Shown piece by piece: positions 6,161-12,873 of a stretch of DNA of 13,213 nucleotides (position 1 is its first letter; every line of letters starts with the position of its first letter). Origin of the DNA: Spirochaetaceae bacterium (GTDB lineage: Bacteria > Spirochaetota > Spirochaetia > Treponematales > Breznakiellaceae). Location of the stretch: contig JAITJK010000099.1 in assembly GCA_031278935.1 (NCBI GenBank), positions 1 through 13,213 of the forward strand. Direction: 5' to 3'. The position numbers and the translations under genes are program-made. The notes beneath the pieces are model-generated. The model was not told the DNA's origin. It did no database searches and saw only the letters and a program-made list of their open reading frames with translations.

Positions 6161-8806
6161 ATGCAGCGTGAGACCCTAAGGGTTGGTGGGATGACCTGCG
6201 CGGCCTGCGCCGGCAGGATTGAAAAGACCGTGAGAAAAATCCAGGGCGTTAGTACCGCCACGGTGAACCTGGCCGGCGAAACGTTATTCCTTGAGTTTAC
6301 GGGCGAGCAAACCTTGACCAGCGTCAAAGACGCGGTGGTCAAAATCGGCTATGAAGTCCTGGAAAAACCAAAGGGGGCCGCCGTAACCATCCCCATCCAG
6401 GGCATGACCTGCGCGGCCTGTTCCACCCGAGTGGAGAAAGCTATCCGCAAGCTGGAAGGGATCGAATCCGCCACGGTGAATCTGGCTACGGAAAAGGCCA
6501 CGGTGCTTTACCACCCGACGCTCATTCGGCTGTCCGCCATAAAAGAAGCCATCGAAAAGGCGGGCTACCAGGCCCTGGATTTCTCCAAAGAGGGAGCGCT
6601 TGACCAGGACAAACTCCGCAAGGAAAAGGAAATCAAAACCCTCTGGACCAAGTTTATGGTCGCCGCCTCATGCGGCCTTCCCCTGCTCTATATCGCCATG
6701 GTTCCCATGATAAAGGTTTTCTCCCTGCCCTTCCCCAAAGCCCTCGCTCCTATGAACTTTCCCCTGGTCTACGGACTGTTTGAATTACTGCTGGTCATTC
6801 CCATCATCATAGCTGGCAACAAATTCTACACTCTGGGCTTCAGGAACCTGCTGCACCGCAGCCCTAACATGGACAGCCTTATCGCGGTGGGAACCACCGC
6901 AGCGGTACTTTACAGCGTCTACAATATTTTCGAGATAGCCCGGGGTAACTTCAACGCCGTGGATGCGCTCTACTTTGAAACCGCTGGGGTGATTATCGCC
7001 CTTATACTGTTGGGCAAATCTCTTGAGGCCGTTTCCAAAGGCAGGACCAGCGAAGCCATCAAGAAACTCATGGGGCTTGCACCGAAAACCGCCATCATCA
7101 TCGAAAAGGGCGAAGAAAAAGAAATCCCCCTGGACGAGGTAATCCCCGGCGACAGTATCGTCGTGAAGCCCGGCGCAAAAATCCCGGTGGACGGCGTTGT
7201 TATCGACGGCCAGACCGCCGTTGACGAGTCCATGCTCACCGGCGAAAGTATGCCGGTGGATAAAAAGACCGGGGACAAGGTGTACGGCGCCACGATTAAC
7301 GCCAACGGCGTGATTCGCTTCCGGGCGGAGAAAGTCGGCGGGGAAACCGCCCTGGCGCAGATCATCAAACTGGTAGAAGACGCCCAGGGCAGCAAAGCCC
7401 CCATAGCGCAGATGGCCGACATCGTTGCAGGCTACTTTGTGCCCATCGTATGCCTCATCGCTCTGGTCGCGGGTATTGCGTGGTTCGCGGCAGCCTCAGC
7501 CGGACTGGTGAGCCTGCCTCCGAGTAAATCCCCGCTGGAATTCGCCCTGATGATCTTTATTTCCGTGCTGGTCATCGCCTGCCCCTGTGCTCTGGGACTG
7601 GCCACTCCCACGGCTATCATGGTGGGAACCGGCAAGGGCGCGGAAAACGGCATCCTGATCAAAGGCGGCGAGGCCCTTGAAACCGCACATAAAATCAATG
7701 CCATAGTCTTTGACAAAACCGGGACCATCACCGAGGGCAAGCCCGAAGTTACGGATGTGCTGGTTCTACAAAATAGCGCGGAAGAAGGGGGGGATGTCTC
7801 CCCCTCGCTCCAAACGCCTAGGGCGTTTTACGCTACCCCCTCTGCGGGGGACACCCCCGCAACGCCCCCGCCATCCCCGGAAGACCTGCTGCTGCAAATC
7901 ACCGCTTCCGCCGAAAAGGGCAGCGAACACCCCCTGGGACAGGCCATTGTGCGCGGCGCGCACACCCGGGGTCTTAGGATTTTCACCACAGAACATTTCA
8001 AGGCCATCCCGGGCCGGGGCATTGAGGCGACTATCCAGGGACAGGCGGTTCTCGCGGGTAACCGGAAACTCATGGAGGAACGGAACATTTCCCTTGCCGC
8101 GCTGGAAGCGGATAGTGATCGCCTCGCGGAAGAAGGCAAGACGCCCATGTATGTGGCTTTGGAGGGTAGACTAGCCGGCATTGTGGCGGTGGCGGATGTC
8201 GTGAAGCGGTCCAGCAAAGCCGCCATTGAGCGCCTTCATCACATGGGCATTGAAGTGGCTATGATCACCGGGGACAACAAAAAGACCGCCACAGCCATCG
8301 CCAAACAGGTCGGCATTGACCGGGTGCTTTCCGAGGTGCTGCCCCAGGACAAGTCCTTCGAGGTAAAGAAACTGCAGGAATCGGGAGAACCTGAGCCCGG
8401 AGCTACAAAGCGCCCAGGGCGGTTTGTAGCCATGGTGGGAGACGGCATTAACGACGCTCCCGCGCTGGCCCAGGCCGACATCGGTATCGCCATTGGCAGC
8501 GGAACCGACGTAGCCATGGAAAGCGCGGACATTGTGTTGATGCGAAGCGATCTCATGGATGTACCCACCGCGATCACCCTGAGCAAGCGGACCATCCGTA
8601 CCATCAAGCAAAACCTCTTCTGGGCCTTTGGGTACAACGTCCTGGGTATCCCCATTGCCGCAGGGGTGCTGTACCTCTTTGGTGGGCCGCTGCTCAACCC
8701 CATATTCGCTGCCGCCGCCATGAGCATGAGTTCCGTGTCTGTGCTGACCAACGCCCTGCGGCTCAAGCGGTTCAAGGCGCCTGTCCTTGAGGCATATAGG
8801 CCTTGA
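6161..8806 (+). CDS. copA: Copper-exporting P1B-type ATPase CopA
   Basis: This 881-residue pump uses ATP to move Cu(I) out of the cytoplasm. It has two N-terminal HMA domains (GMTCAAC at Cys13/Cys16 and Cys84/Cys87) and eight predicted membrane segments. The actuator domain has TGES (360-363) and the metal-binding helix has CPC (474-476). The phosphorylation motif is DKTGT with Asp518. The SEHP motif (His590-Pro591), TGDN (703-706) and GDGIND (760-765) are all present. Tyr825-Asn826 in segment 7 and MSMSS (854-858) in segment 8 are the group-1B-1 copper signature. AAGGAG at 6148-6153 supports the start. The protein is longer than the usual 750-830 residues. Two stretches, about residues 542-577 and 741-753, are extra peptide and are encoded by palindromic DNA. 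All catalytic residues are intact, so it should be active. It is the core of the copper cluster. Confidence 0.95.
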   Translation: MQRETLRVGGMTCAACAGRIEKTVRKIQGVSTATVNLAGETLFLEFTGEQTLTSVKDAVVKIGYEVLEKPKGAAVTIPIQGMTCAACSTRVEKAIRKLEGIESATVNLATEKATVLYHPTLIRLSAIKEAIEKAGYQALDFSKEGALDQDKLRKEKEIKTLWTKFMVAASCGLPLLYIAMVPMIKVFSLPFPKALAPMNFPLVYGLFELLLVIPIIIAGNKFYTLGFRNLLHRSPNMDSLIAVGTTAAVLYSVYNIFEIARGNFNAVDALYFETAGVIIALILLGKSLEAVSKGRTSEAIKKLMGLAPKTAIIIEKGEEKEIPLDEVIPGDSIVVKPGAKIPVDGVVIDGQTAVDESMLTGESMPVDKKTGDKVYGATINANGVIRFRAEKVGGETALAQIIKLVEDAQGSKAPIAQMADIVAGYFVPIVCLIALVAGIAWFAAASAGLVSLPPSKSPLEFALMIFISVLVIACPCALGLATPTAIMVGTGKGAENGILIKGGEALETAHKINAIVFDKTGTITEGKPEVTDVLVLQNSAEEGGDVSPSLQTPRAFYATPSAGDTPATPPPSPEDLLLQITASAEKGSEHPLGQAIVRGAHTRGLRIFTTEHFKAIPGRGIEATIQGQAVLAGNRKLMEERNISLAALEADSDRLAEEGKTPMYVALEGRLAGIVAVADVVKRSSKAAIERLHHMGIEVAMITGDNKKTATAIAKQVGIDRVLSEVLPQDKSFEVKKLQESGEPEPGATKRPGRFVAMVGDGINDAPALAQADIGIAIGSGTDVAMESADIVLMRSDLMDVPTAITLSKRTIRTIKQNLFWAFGYNVLGIPIAAGVLYLFGGPLLNPIFAAAAMSMSSVSVLTNALRLKRFKAPVLEAYRP
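7787..7860. repeat. In-frame palindromic element A inside copA
   Basis: This block of about 74 bp is unlike the rest of the gene and full of inverted repeats. GGGGG/CCCCC arms lie at the left (around 7787-7804). The core AAACGCC-TAG-GGCGTTT (7812-7828) is perfect, as is GCGGGGG-ACA-CCCCCGC (7844-7860). The left end (GGGGGaTGTCtCCCCC) mirrors the right end, so the whole block is an imperfect large palindrome. It encodes a Ser/Pro/Thr-rich loop (residues about 543-567) between the phosphorylation domain and the SEHP region, where relatives have only a short turn. The reading frame is kept. Confidence 0.7.
8401..8430. repeat. In-frame palindromic element B inside copA
   Basis: A 29-nt inverted repeat (8402-8430, centre A8416) pairs at 13 of 14 positions, the single mismatch being G8410/G8422. 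Its core (AAAGCGCC-CAG-GGCGGTTT) matches the core of element A, with one extra G on each side and flanking GCTnC in both. It encodes part of an insertion (residues about 741-753) just before the GDGIND hinge motif, where relatives have a short turn. Confidence 0.7.
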
Positions 8807-8810
8807 GCGT

Positions 8811-8837
8811 CGCGGTTGACCGTGGCTGTTTTTTCAT
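8811..8837 (+). terminator. Possible weak terminator after copA
   Basis: A GC-rich imperfect stem around CGCGGTTGACCGTGG (8813-8827) is followed by GCTG and six T (8832-8837). The stem is broken and the loop small, so termination is probably partial. The lipoprotein gene follows within 62 nt of the copA stop. Confidence 0.25.
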
Positions 8838-8868
8838 CAAACCCACGCTATTTAAGGAGTAACATACC

Positions 8869-9549
8869 ATGAAAGAGAAAAAAATTGTCGGATCGGGGCT
8901 TGCTGTCTTGCTGGTACTTGCGGCCCTTTCCTGCGGGAAACTGGATGTGGTAGGGACGGATTCCAAGGCTTCCTTTGACCAGCTATTGAAACAAATCCCT
9001 CAGTCGGTACGACCTGACGAAATGAACGGCGGCTGGTCCCTCTCGGCCCCGGATGAGAGCGCCCGGTTCATCTGGAGCGCCAATTACGCCGAAAGCCCGG
9101 GCTATGATGTGATGCTGGAATTCGACGCCGCCCCCTTCCTCGCCGCCGGGCTTGACCCAGATAAGATCCCGGACAAGTTTGCCTTTTACCAAGGGAAGCT
9201 CATGGTGGGGACGAAACTTGGTGAGGAACAACTGCGGTATCAGGGGGCAGTTACGCCCCTCTCCTCCTATGACCAGATGGTAAAGCTGAAACGGAGCGTC
9301 ATCGGTTATCATGGGGCGCTGGACCACTACGGCGTGAATCTGGGGGAGGGAAACCTCTTTGAATGGGCCAAGGATATGGCCACCAATGACAAGGATATGG
9401 TCTTTGTGCTTAATCCGGAACCTTTTATCGCCGCAGGACTCGATCCGGCCAAAATCGAAGGTTGGGCCTTTGCTAAAGTTACCGTGGACGACGAAAAAGG
9501 CAAGCCCCTTGAGGTGGACAAGCTGCTAAAGCCCTTCAATCTGAAGTAG
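8869..9549 (+). CDS. Lipoprotein of unknown function with an internal duplication
   Basis: This is a 226-residue protein. An N-terminal lipoprotein signal (KEKK, then a hydrophobic core, then ALSC with lipidated Cys22) predicts membrane anchoring; the lipobox is loose, as in spirochaetes. I do not recognise a family. The mature chain contains two similar units: PFLAAGLDPDKI (89-100) and PFIAAGLDPAKI (195-206). Each is preceded by a hydrophobic strand (YDVMLEFD, KDMVFVLN) and followed by FAFYQGKLMV or WAFAKVTVDD, so the protein is probably a tandem two-domain repeat. AAGGAG (8854-8859) lies 9 nt before the ATG. It is the last gene of the copper cluster, 62 nt after copA, and has no Cys beyond the lipobox. 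A metal or substrate-sensing role is only a guess. Confidence 0.75.
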   Translation: MKEKKIVGSGLAVLLVLAALSCGKLDVVGTDSKASFDQLLKQIPQSVRPDEMNGGWSLSAPDESARFIWSANYAESPGYDVMLEFDAAPFLAAGLDPDKIPDKFAFYQGKLMVGTKLGEEQLRYQGAVTPLSSYDQMVKLKRSVIGYHGALDHYGVNLGEGNLFEWAKDMATNDKDMVFVLNPEPFIAAGLDPAKIEGWAFAKVTVDDEKGKPLEVDKLLKPFNLK

Positions 9550-9566
9550 GATGAGGTGAAATGAAC

Positions 9567-9640
9567 GCGGTCATTGCGGGGGCAGCGACGCAATCCAGGG
9601 TAGCGCCTGCCCAACGGGATTGCGTCGTCGCTTCACTCCT
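9567..9640. repeat. Interspersed palindromic repeat of the GTCATTGCG...GCAATCC type
   Basis: CGACGCAATCC (9586-9596) pairs perfectly with GGATTGCGTCG (9617-9627) around a 20-nt loop. A further ATTGCG/CGCAAT pair lies at 9573-9578 and 9589-9594. The pattern GTCATTGCG ... GCGACGCAATCC ... CGTCGCTTCACTCCT resembles a very widespread bacterial intergenic repeat that I know from many genomes. It sits 17 nt after the lipoprotein stop and may protect or terminate the upstream transcript. Confidence 0.65.
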
Positions 9641-9652
9641 GTTTCTCATAGT

Positions 9653-9721
9653 CGCCTATAGAACCCTATAAAAGGCGCCCAATCTGGCATCCCGCACGCT
9701 GAGGCCCCCGCTCTAGGCCTC
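9653..9721. repeat. Two further intergenic hairpins
   Basis: The first pairs 9653-9661 (CGCCTATAG) with 9666-9677 (CTATA...AGGCG) with a three-A bulge. The second pairs GAGGCC 9701-9706 with GGCCTC 9716-9721 perfectly. Neither has a T-tract. Apart from the repeat at 9567-9640, these hairpins and the promoter beginning at about 9738, I see nothing in 9550-9769. Confidence 0.45.
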
Positions 9722-9737
9722 CATGGCAGAGGGTTGG

Positions 9738-9798
9738 AGAAAAAATATTTTTAATTTTTTTAAAAAGACTTTACAAACCTGTGAGAATGTAGTATGTT
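9738..9798 (+). promoter_or_regulatory. Strong promoter with A/T-rich UP-like tract
   Basis: TTTACA (9770-9775) and TATGTT (9793-9798) are separated by exactly 17 bp. Directly upstream is a run of A and T tracts (9738-9767), the hallmark of an UP element that binds the RNA polymerase alpha subunit, unusual in this GC-rich window. Transcription should start near 9805. No ORF starts within the next 180 nt, so the first product is non-coding RNA. Confidence 0.65.
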
Positions 9799-9804
9799 AG
9801 TAAC

Positions 9805-10037
9805 AGCTAATTTAGTTTAAAATAGCTAACTGGACATGAGGGTTTTGCGGATACAAGGGAATAGGCAAAAACCTCGTTATAGGAAATTACCAGGGGATAG
9901 CTGCTACCTCTCTCGGCGAACCCCTGTGCCTCAGGCGGTAATTGGGTTATTTAAAAATATTGATGCTCTCCATTTTTTTTACCCGGAGTGATTTGGTTTC
10001 GTACGTCGTACAGAGACCGGGTCTCTCCGGGTTTTTT
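9805..10037 (+). ncRNA. Candidate structured RNA or long 5' leader
   Basis: The region downstream of the strong promoter can fold well. Hairpin 1 is at 9805-9827 (AGCTA.../...TAGCT). Hairpin 2 pairs 9838-9848 with 9865-9875 (10 of 11 pairs). A three-way junction follows: P1 pairs AATTACC 9885-9891 with GGTAATT 9937-9943, P2 pairs AGGGG 9892-9896 with CCCCT 9921-9925, and a small P3 (9928-9936) closes directly onto P1. It ends in a terminator-like region (9981-10037). It could be a free small RNA or a regulatory leader for the gene at 10135. It matches no class I know. Folding was done by eye and there is no comparative support. Confidence 0.4.
9981..10037 (+). terminator. Intrinsic terminator or attenuator
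   Basis: ACCCGGAG (9981-9988) can pair with CTCCGGGT (10025-10032), followed by T (10032-10037). An alternative is CCGG-GTCTCT-CCGG (10017-10030) before the same T-run. A third fold, AGAGAC/GTCTCT (10012-10026), overlaps and would compete with the others. This mutual exclusion is what an attenuator needs. Termination would end the structured RNA; read-through would transcribe the gene at 10135. Confidence 0.45.
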
Positions 10038-10134
10038 GTACACCGGAATCCGGCGCGGTGTGCCGATGATAACCATAGTAGGTTACCATACAAGCGGTAT
10101 AGGGTTTTCACCATACTATTCACAAGGAACCATC

Positions 10135-10914
10135 ATGAAACATAAGACTAAAGTGCTGGCGGAACGGTTTACGACCCTGTTAACCCAATGGCCGGGGGTA
10201 GAATGCATTTCCCTAAACGAGGCTGCCCAGGGGGACACCTTGGACCCCTATTTTGCCTTAATCCTGGACGTGTTTTATGCCGCTCCCATTCCCGACGCAA
10301 CGGAACGCAGGCGGCTCTACGGAGACGATGTGGCGGCCTTTGAGACCTCGGGGCGCACTGATAAGGATCGCTTTCTCCTGGGGGAACTCCCGGTGCGCAT
10401 CGAGTATAAGGCTACCCAGAAGGTAGAGAGTTTAGTTTCCCTGGTATCCACCAAAGCGGATTCCTTCTGGATTCTCAAGGATTCAGGTACTTATGGATTC
10501 TATCGCTTGACCCAGGGGGAGCTCCTTTTTGTACGGACCCCGTGGATAAGGGGCATACGCAAAAAGCTGCTTAACCTGGATGATACCTTTTGGGTACGGC
10601 TGCGGCAGGTCTATCAACTAAAGATGGAGCATTTGTTGAACGATCTGGGAGCGGCCTTATTTCAGGACGATGATTTCAATTACCTCATCTCCCAGGCCCT
10701 CTTCATTAAAACCGCCTGTCTTACCTTGTTTTGCATTAACCACCGGTTCGAGCCCTCCCACCGGGCCTATTATACCCAGGTACGGGAACTTACGGTGCTA
10801 CCTGAAGCCTTTGAAGCGGAACTCTCCACCTTTCTGCGGGGGGCCAAGGAGATAAGCCATGAACGAAAATACGCTTTGGCCCAACGGATAGCCCGCACCA
10901 TCGTCGCCCTGTAG
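10135..10914 (+). CDS. Uncharacterised protein, possibly DUF4037/nucleotidyltransferase-like
   Basis: This is a 259-residue soluble protein with no signal peptide. The N-terminal part (about 1-60) has helix, short strand and DTLDPYFALILDVFY, reminiscent of the core of a nucleotidyltransferase fold, but the usual Gly-Ser motif is not visible. The C-terminal half is helical and resembles DUF4037-type partners (for example LFCINHRFEPSHRAYY near 195-210). This assignment is from memory and weak; it may be a degenerate or non-catalytic member. I chose ATG 10135, with AAGGA 7 nt upstream, over the open frame that starts with GTG at 9988 inside the terminator region. It ends 11 nt before the next gene, with which it forms an operon. 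Confidence 0.75.
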   Translation: MKHKTKVLAERFTTLLTQWPGVECISLNEAAQGDTLDPYFALILDVFYAAPIPDATERRRLYGDDVAAFETSGRTDKDRFLLGELPVRIEYKATQKVESLVSLVSTKADSFWILKDSGTYGFYRLTQGELLFVRTPWIRGIRKKLLNLDDTFWVRLRQVYQLKMEHLLNDLGAALFQDDDFNYLISQALFIKTACLTLFCINHRFEPSHRAYYTQVRELTVLPEAFEAELSTFLRGAKEISHERKYALAQRIARTIVAL

Positions 10915-10925
10915 GAGAAGAACCT

Positions 10926-12647
10926 ATGCCGGTCCCTGTCAAACCGCCCTATCCGGCCCTGTTTTTCCTGTTGCTCAGTCTCGGGGAAATGAGTGCCTGC
11001 ACGTACCGGGAGCCCGTGGCCTTTCCGGTGTATGGCGCGGGTGGGGACGCCGCTTTATACGGCTTTTCCCCGGCGGCCGTTTCCGGAGAATTTTCCCTTT
11101 CCAAGGCCGGGGTTTTTGACTATGCCTTTGAAAAGGCCGTGAGCGCCCCCGCGCAAGGGGCCTTGGAAGTGGATTACCGGATTAGAGGCAGGGATGGGGC
11201 CTATCGGGTCCTCCTCAGTATCGAGGGAGAGGCGGCCTGGGTTTTGCCGCAGGATGCTTCGTTTCTCGGCATAGCTCCCCTGCCCACTCGAATTCGTTAT
11301 GTCATACCCTTCAATACGGCCCTGGACAAGATACGCATCCAGATTACCCTCACCGAAGAGGCCACTCAGGCGGAACAGGCCGCCCCTTCCGAGGAAGAAG
11401 GTGGAGGCGTCTTCGAGCTTCGCTCCTTAAGCCTGGTACCGCGTTGGTACGGCTTCACCCAGGAAGCGGGACGGGAGTTCACCTTGCGGGTCAGCCCTTT
11501 TGTGTTTCCCCTAGCCGGAGATTCCCGGTATCCCTACAGGTTCAGCATAGACCCCCCGGCGCCCTACCGGATGAGCGGAGGGATCGCGGTGTATGCCCAG
11601 GGAGCGGCCTCCCAGGTCCGGCTCACCCAGGGATCCCGGCGCTTTGACTACACTGCGGCGTCGGAGGGAGCCGGTGCGGTCCTATCCATTCCATCCGGCG
11701 CCTTGTCTCCCTTGACCTATCCGGTGCAGGCCGACGGGGAAGGGCCCTTCACGACCTTCATGCTGCTCCCAGCCCAAACCCCGGCCTTTCCCCAGTATCC
11801 GGTCATCGCGGACCCCGGCCTTATCTTAGGCTATCCCCAACAAAACTGGCGGGACCCCCGGTACGAGCTCTTTCAATGGGAAGATTTTCCGTCGATTCTC
11901 ATTTTTGACACTGCGGACTATCAGGTTCAGGACGCCCTGTTTAAGCGCCTGGCCTTTTTCACAGAGAAAGCTGGGTTTCGTGGCCGTCTTGCCTCGGATG
12001 CGGAGATCGCGGACTTGCATGGCTGGAACGCCCATGATTACCGGGCCCAAGATCTCGCGGCCTTTTTTGAAGCCGCCCGCGGCACGACCTTTCCCCTATC
12101 GCCGGAGGAGCGGGAACTGGAAGGGATCCTTGCCGCCGCAGGTATTATCGTTCGCCATGAAACCGGCGTATGGGCCCCGGGGGAGGGGGCGATTATTTCC
12201 ATTTCCCGGGAATCCGCCGAGTATCTGCGCTCCCGGTTTATGGTGCACGAAGGGTTTCACGGGCTTTTCTTTATAGACGAGGAGTTTCGGGATTTCAGCA
12301 CTCGGCGTTTTGCCCAGCTGGACCGGGGGGCGAAGGGGTTTCTCCTTTCGTTTTTTGATTATCAGCATTACGACATTAAGGATTCCTATTTGATGATCAA
12401 CGAGTTTATGGCCCATGTGCTACAGCAGCCAGTATCCCATGCGGCGTCTTATTTTGGGGAGTACCTGGCCCGGCAAATTGATGCGTCTTCTTGGCGCAGG
12501 ACTGTGCTGCCCCCCATGGACGAAGAGACCCAATCCTGGCCGGACCTTGCCGGGGCTTTTAACACCGAAGCCACAACCTTTTCCGCCTATGTGAACCAGC
12601 GCTGGGGTTTTGCCGCCGGCAAAATCCACCGCATTCAAGTCCGCTAG
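10926..12647 (+). CDS. Exported HExxH metallopeptidase-like protein (putative lipoprotein)
   Basis: This is a 573-residue protein. The N-terminus (hydrophobic residues 9-20, then MSAC with Cys25) looks like a lipoprotein or export signal. The region about 30-180 is strand-rich and may be a carbohydrate- or ligand-binding beta domain. A linker of Glu/Ala/Gly lies at about 143-161. The C-terminal part holds MVHEGFHGLFF with a His441-Glu442-x-x-His445 zinc motif. About 48 residues later NEFMAH (Glu493) is a candidate third ligand, the gluzincin pattern. This predicts a zinc-dependent peptidase outside the cytoplasmic membrane. I cannot name the family. AGGAG at 10913-10917 supports the start. 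It shares an operon with the gene at 10135. No terminator is obvious after the stop. Confidence 0.8.
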   Translation: MPVPVKPPYPALFFLLLSLGEMSACTYREPVAFPVYGAGGDAALYGFSPAAVSGEFSLSKAGVFDYAFEKAVSAPAQGALEVDYRIRGRDGAYRVLLSIEGEAAWVLPQDASFLGIAPLPTRIRYVIPFNTALDKIRIQITLTEEATQAEQAAPSEEEGGGVFELRSLSLVPRWYGFTQEAGREFTLRVSPFVFPLAGDSRYPYRFSIDPPAPYRMSGGIAVYAQGAASQVRLTQGSRRFDYTAASEGAGAVLSIPSGALSPLTYPVQADGEGPFTTFMLLPAQTPAFPQYPVIADPGLILGYPQQNWRDPRYELFQWEDFPSILIFDTADYQVQDALFKRLAFFTEKAGFRGRLASDAEIADLHGWNAHDYRAQDLAAFFEAARGTTFPLSPEERELEGILAAAGIIVRHETGVWAPGEGAIISISRESAEYLRSRFMVHEGFHGLFFIDEEFRDFSTRRFAQLDRGAKGFLLSFFDYQHYDIKDSYLMINEFMAHVLQQPVSHAASYFGEYLARQIDASSWRRTVLPPMDEETQSWPDLAGAFNTEATTFSAYVNQRWGFAAGKIHRIQVR

Positions 12648-12772
12648 ACATTCCATGACCATCTGCCGTGGAGGTTGTATTGGTACGGATCGTCCGGACA
12701 GGAGCGAGGGGCGACCCGTTCCCTGAGGGCATTATCGGGATAGACAGACACGCCTTTTACCAAAAGCCCCTT

Positions 12773-12832
12773 TCACGCTACATCGATGTCCCCGGCATTA
12801 GCCAGGGTGATCTCTTCCTTGAAAATCCGGTT
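12773..12832 (-). pseudogene. Possible remnant of a retropepsin-like aspartic protease N-terminus
   Basis: Read on the minus strand, 12823-12773 gives FKEEITLANAGDIDVA followed by a TGA stop. This closely resembles the conserved N-terminus (FKEITLKNAGD-type) of small bacterial retroviral-type aspartic proteases as I remember them. The catalytic DTGA motif is not found further along in any frame, and there is no start codon with a ribosome site. If real it is a short relic between two convergent genes. It could be chance. Confidence 0.2.
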
Positions 12833-12866
12833 AAAGAAAAGCGCGGCCCTGGCTATCCAGAGCCGC
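12833..12866 (-). terminator. Intrinsic terminator of the minus-strand surface-protein gene
   Basis: On the minus strand a 10-bp GC-rich stem (12857-12866 with 12843-12852, one G-U pair, loop ATAG) is followed by a T-rich run (complement of 12833-12841). It lies 8 nt past the stop codon of the gene ending at 12874, which confirms that this minus-strand frame is genuinely expressed. Confidence 0.8.
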
Positions 12867-12873
12867 TTCACCG

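Noticed and set aside
9988..10134. GTG 9988 or ATG 10066 as start of the gene at 10135
   Set aside because: They lie within or just after the terminator-like region with no ribosome site; ATG 10135 has AAGGA at good spacing.
11355..11400. Inverted repeat in the acidic linker of the HExxH protein as another inserted palindrome
   Set aside because: Only about 7 of 8 pairs, and it competes with an equally weak inner stem; no better than chance in this composition.
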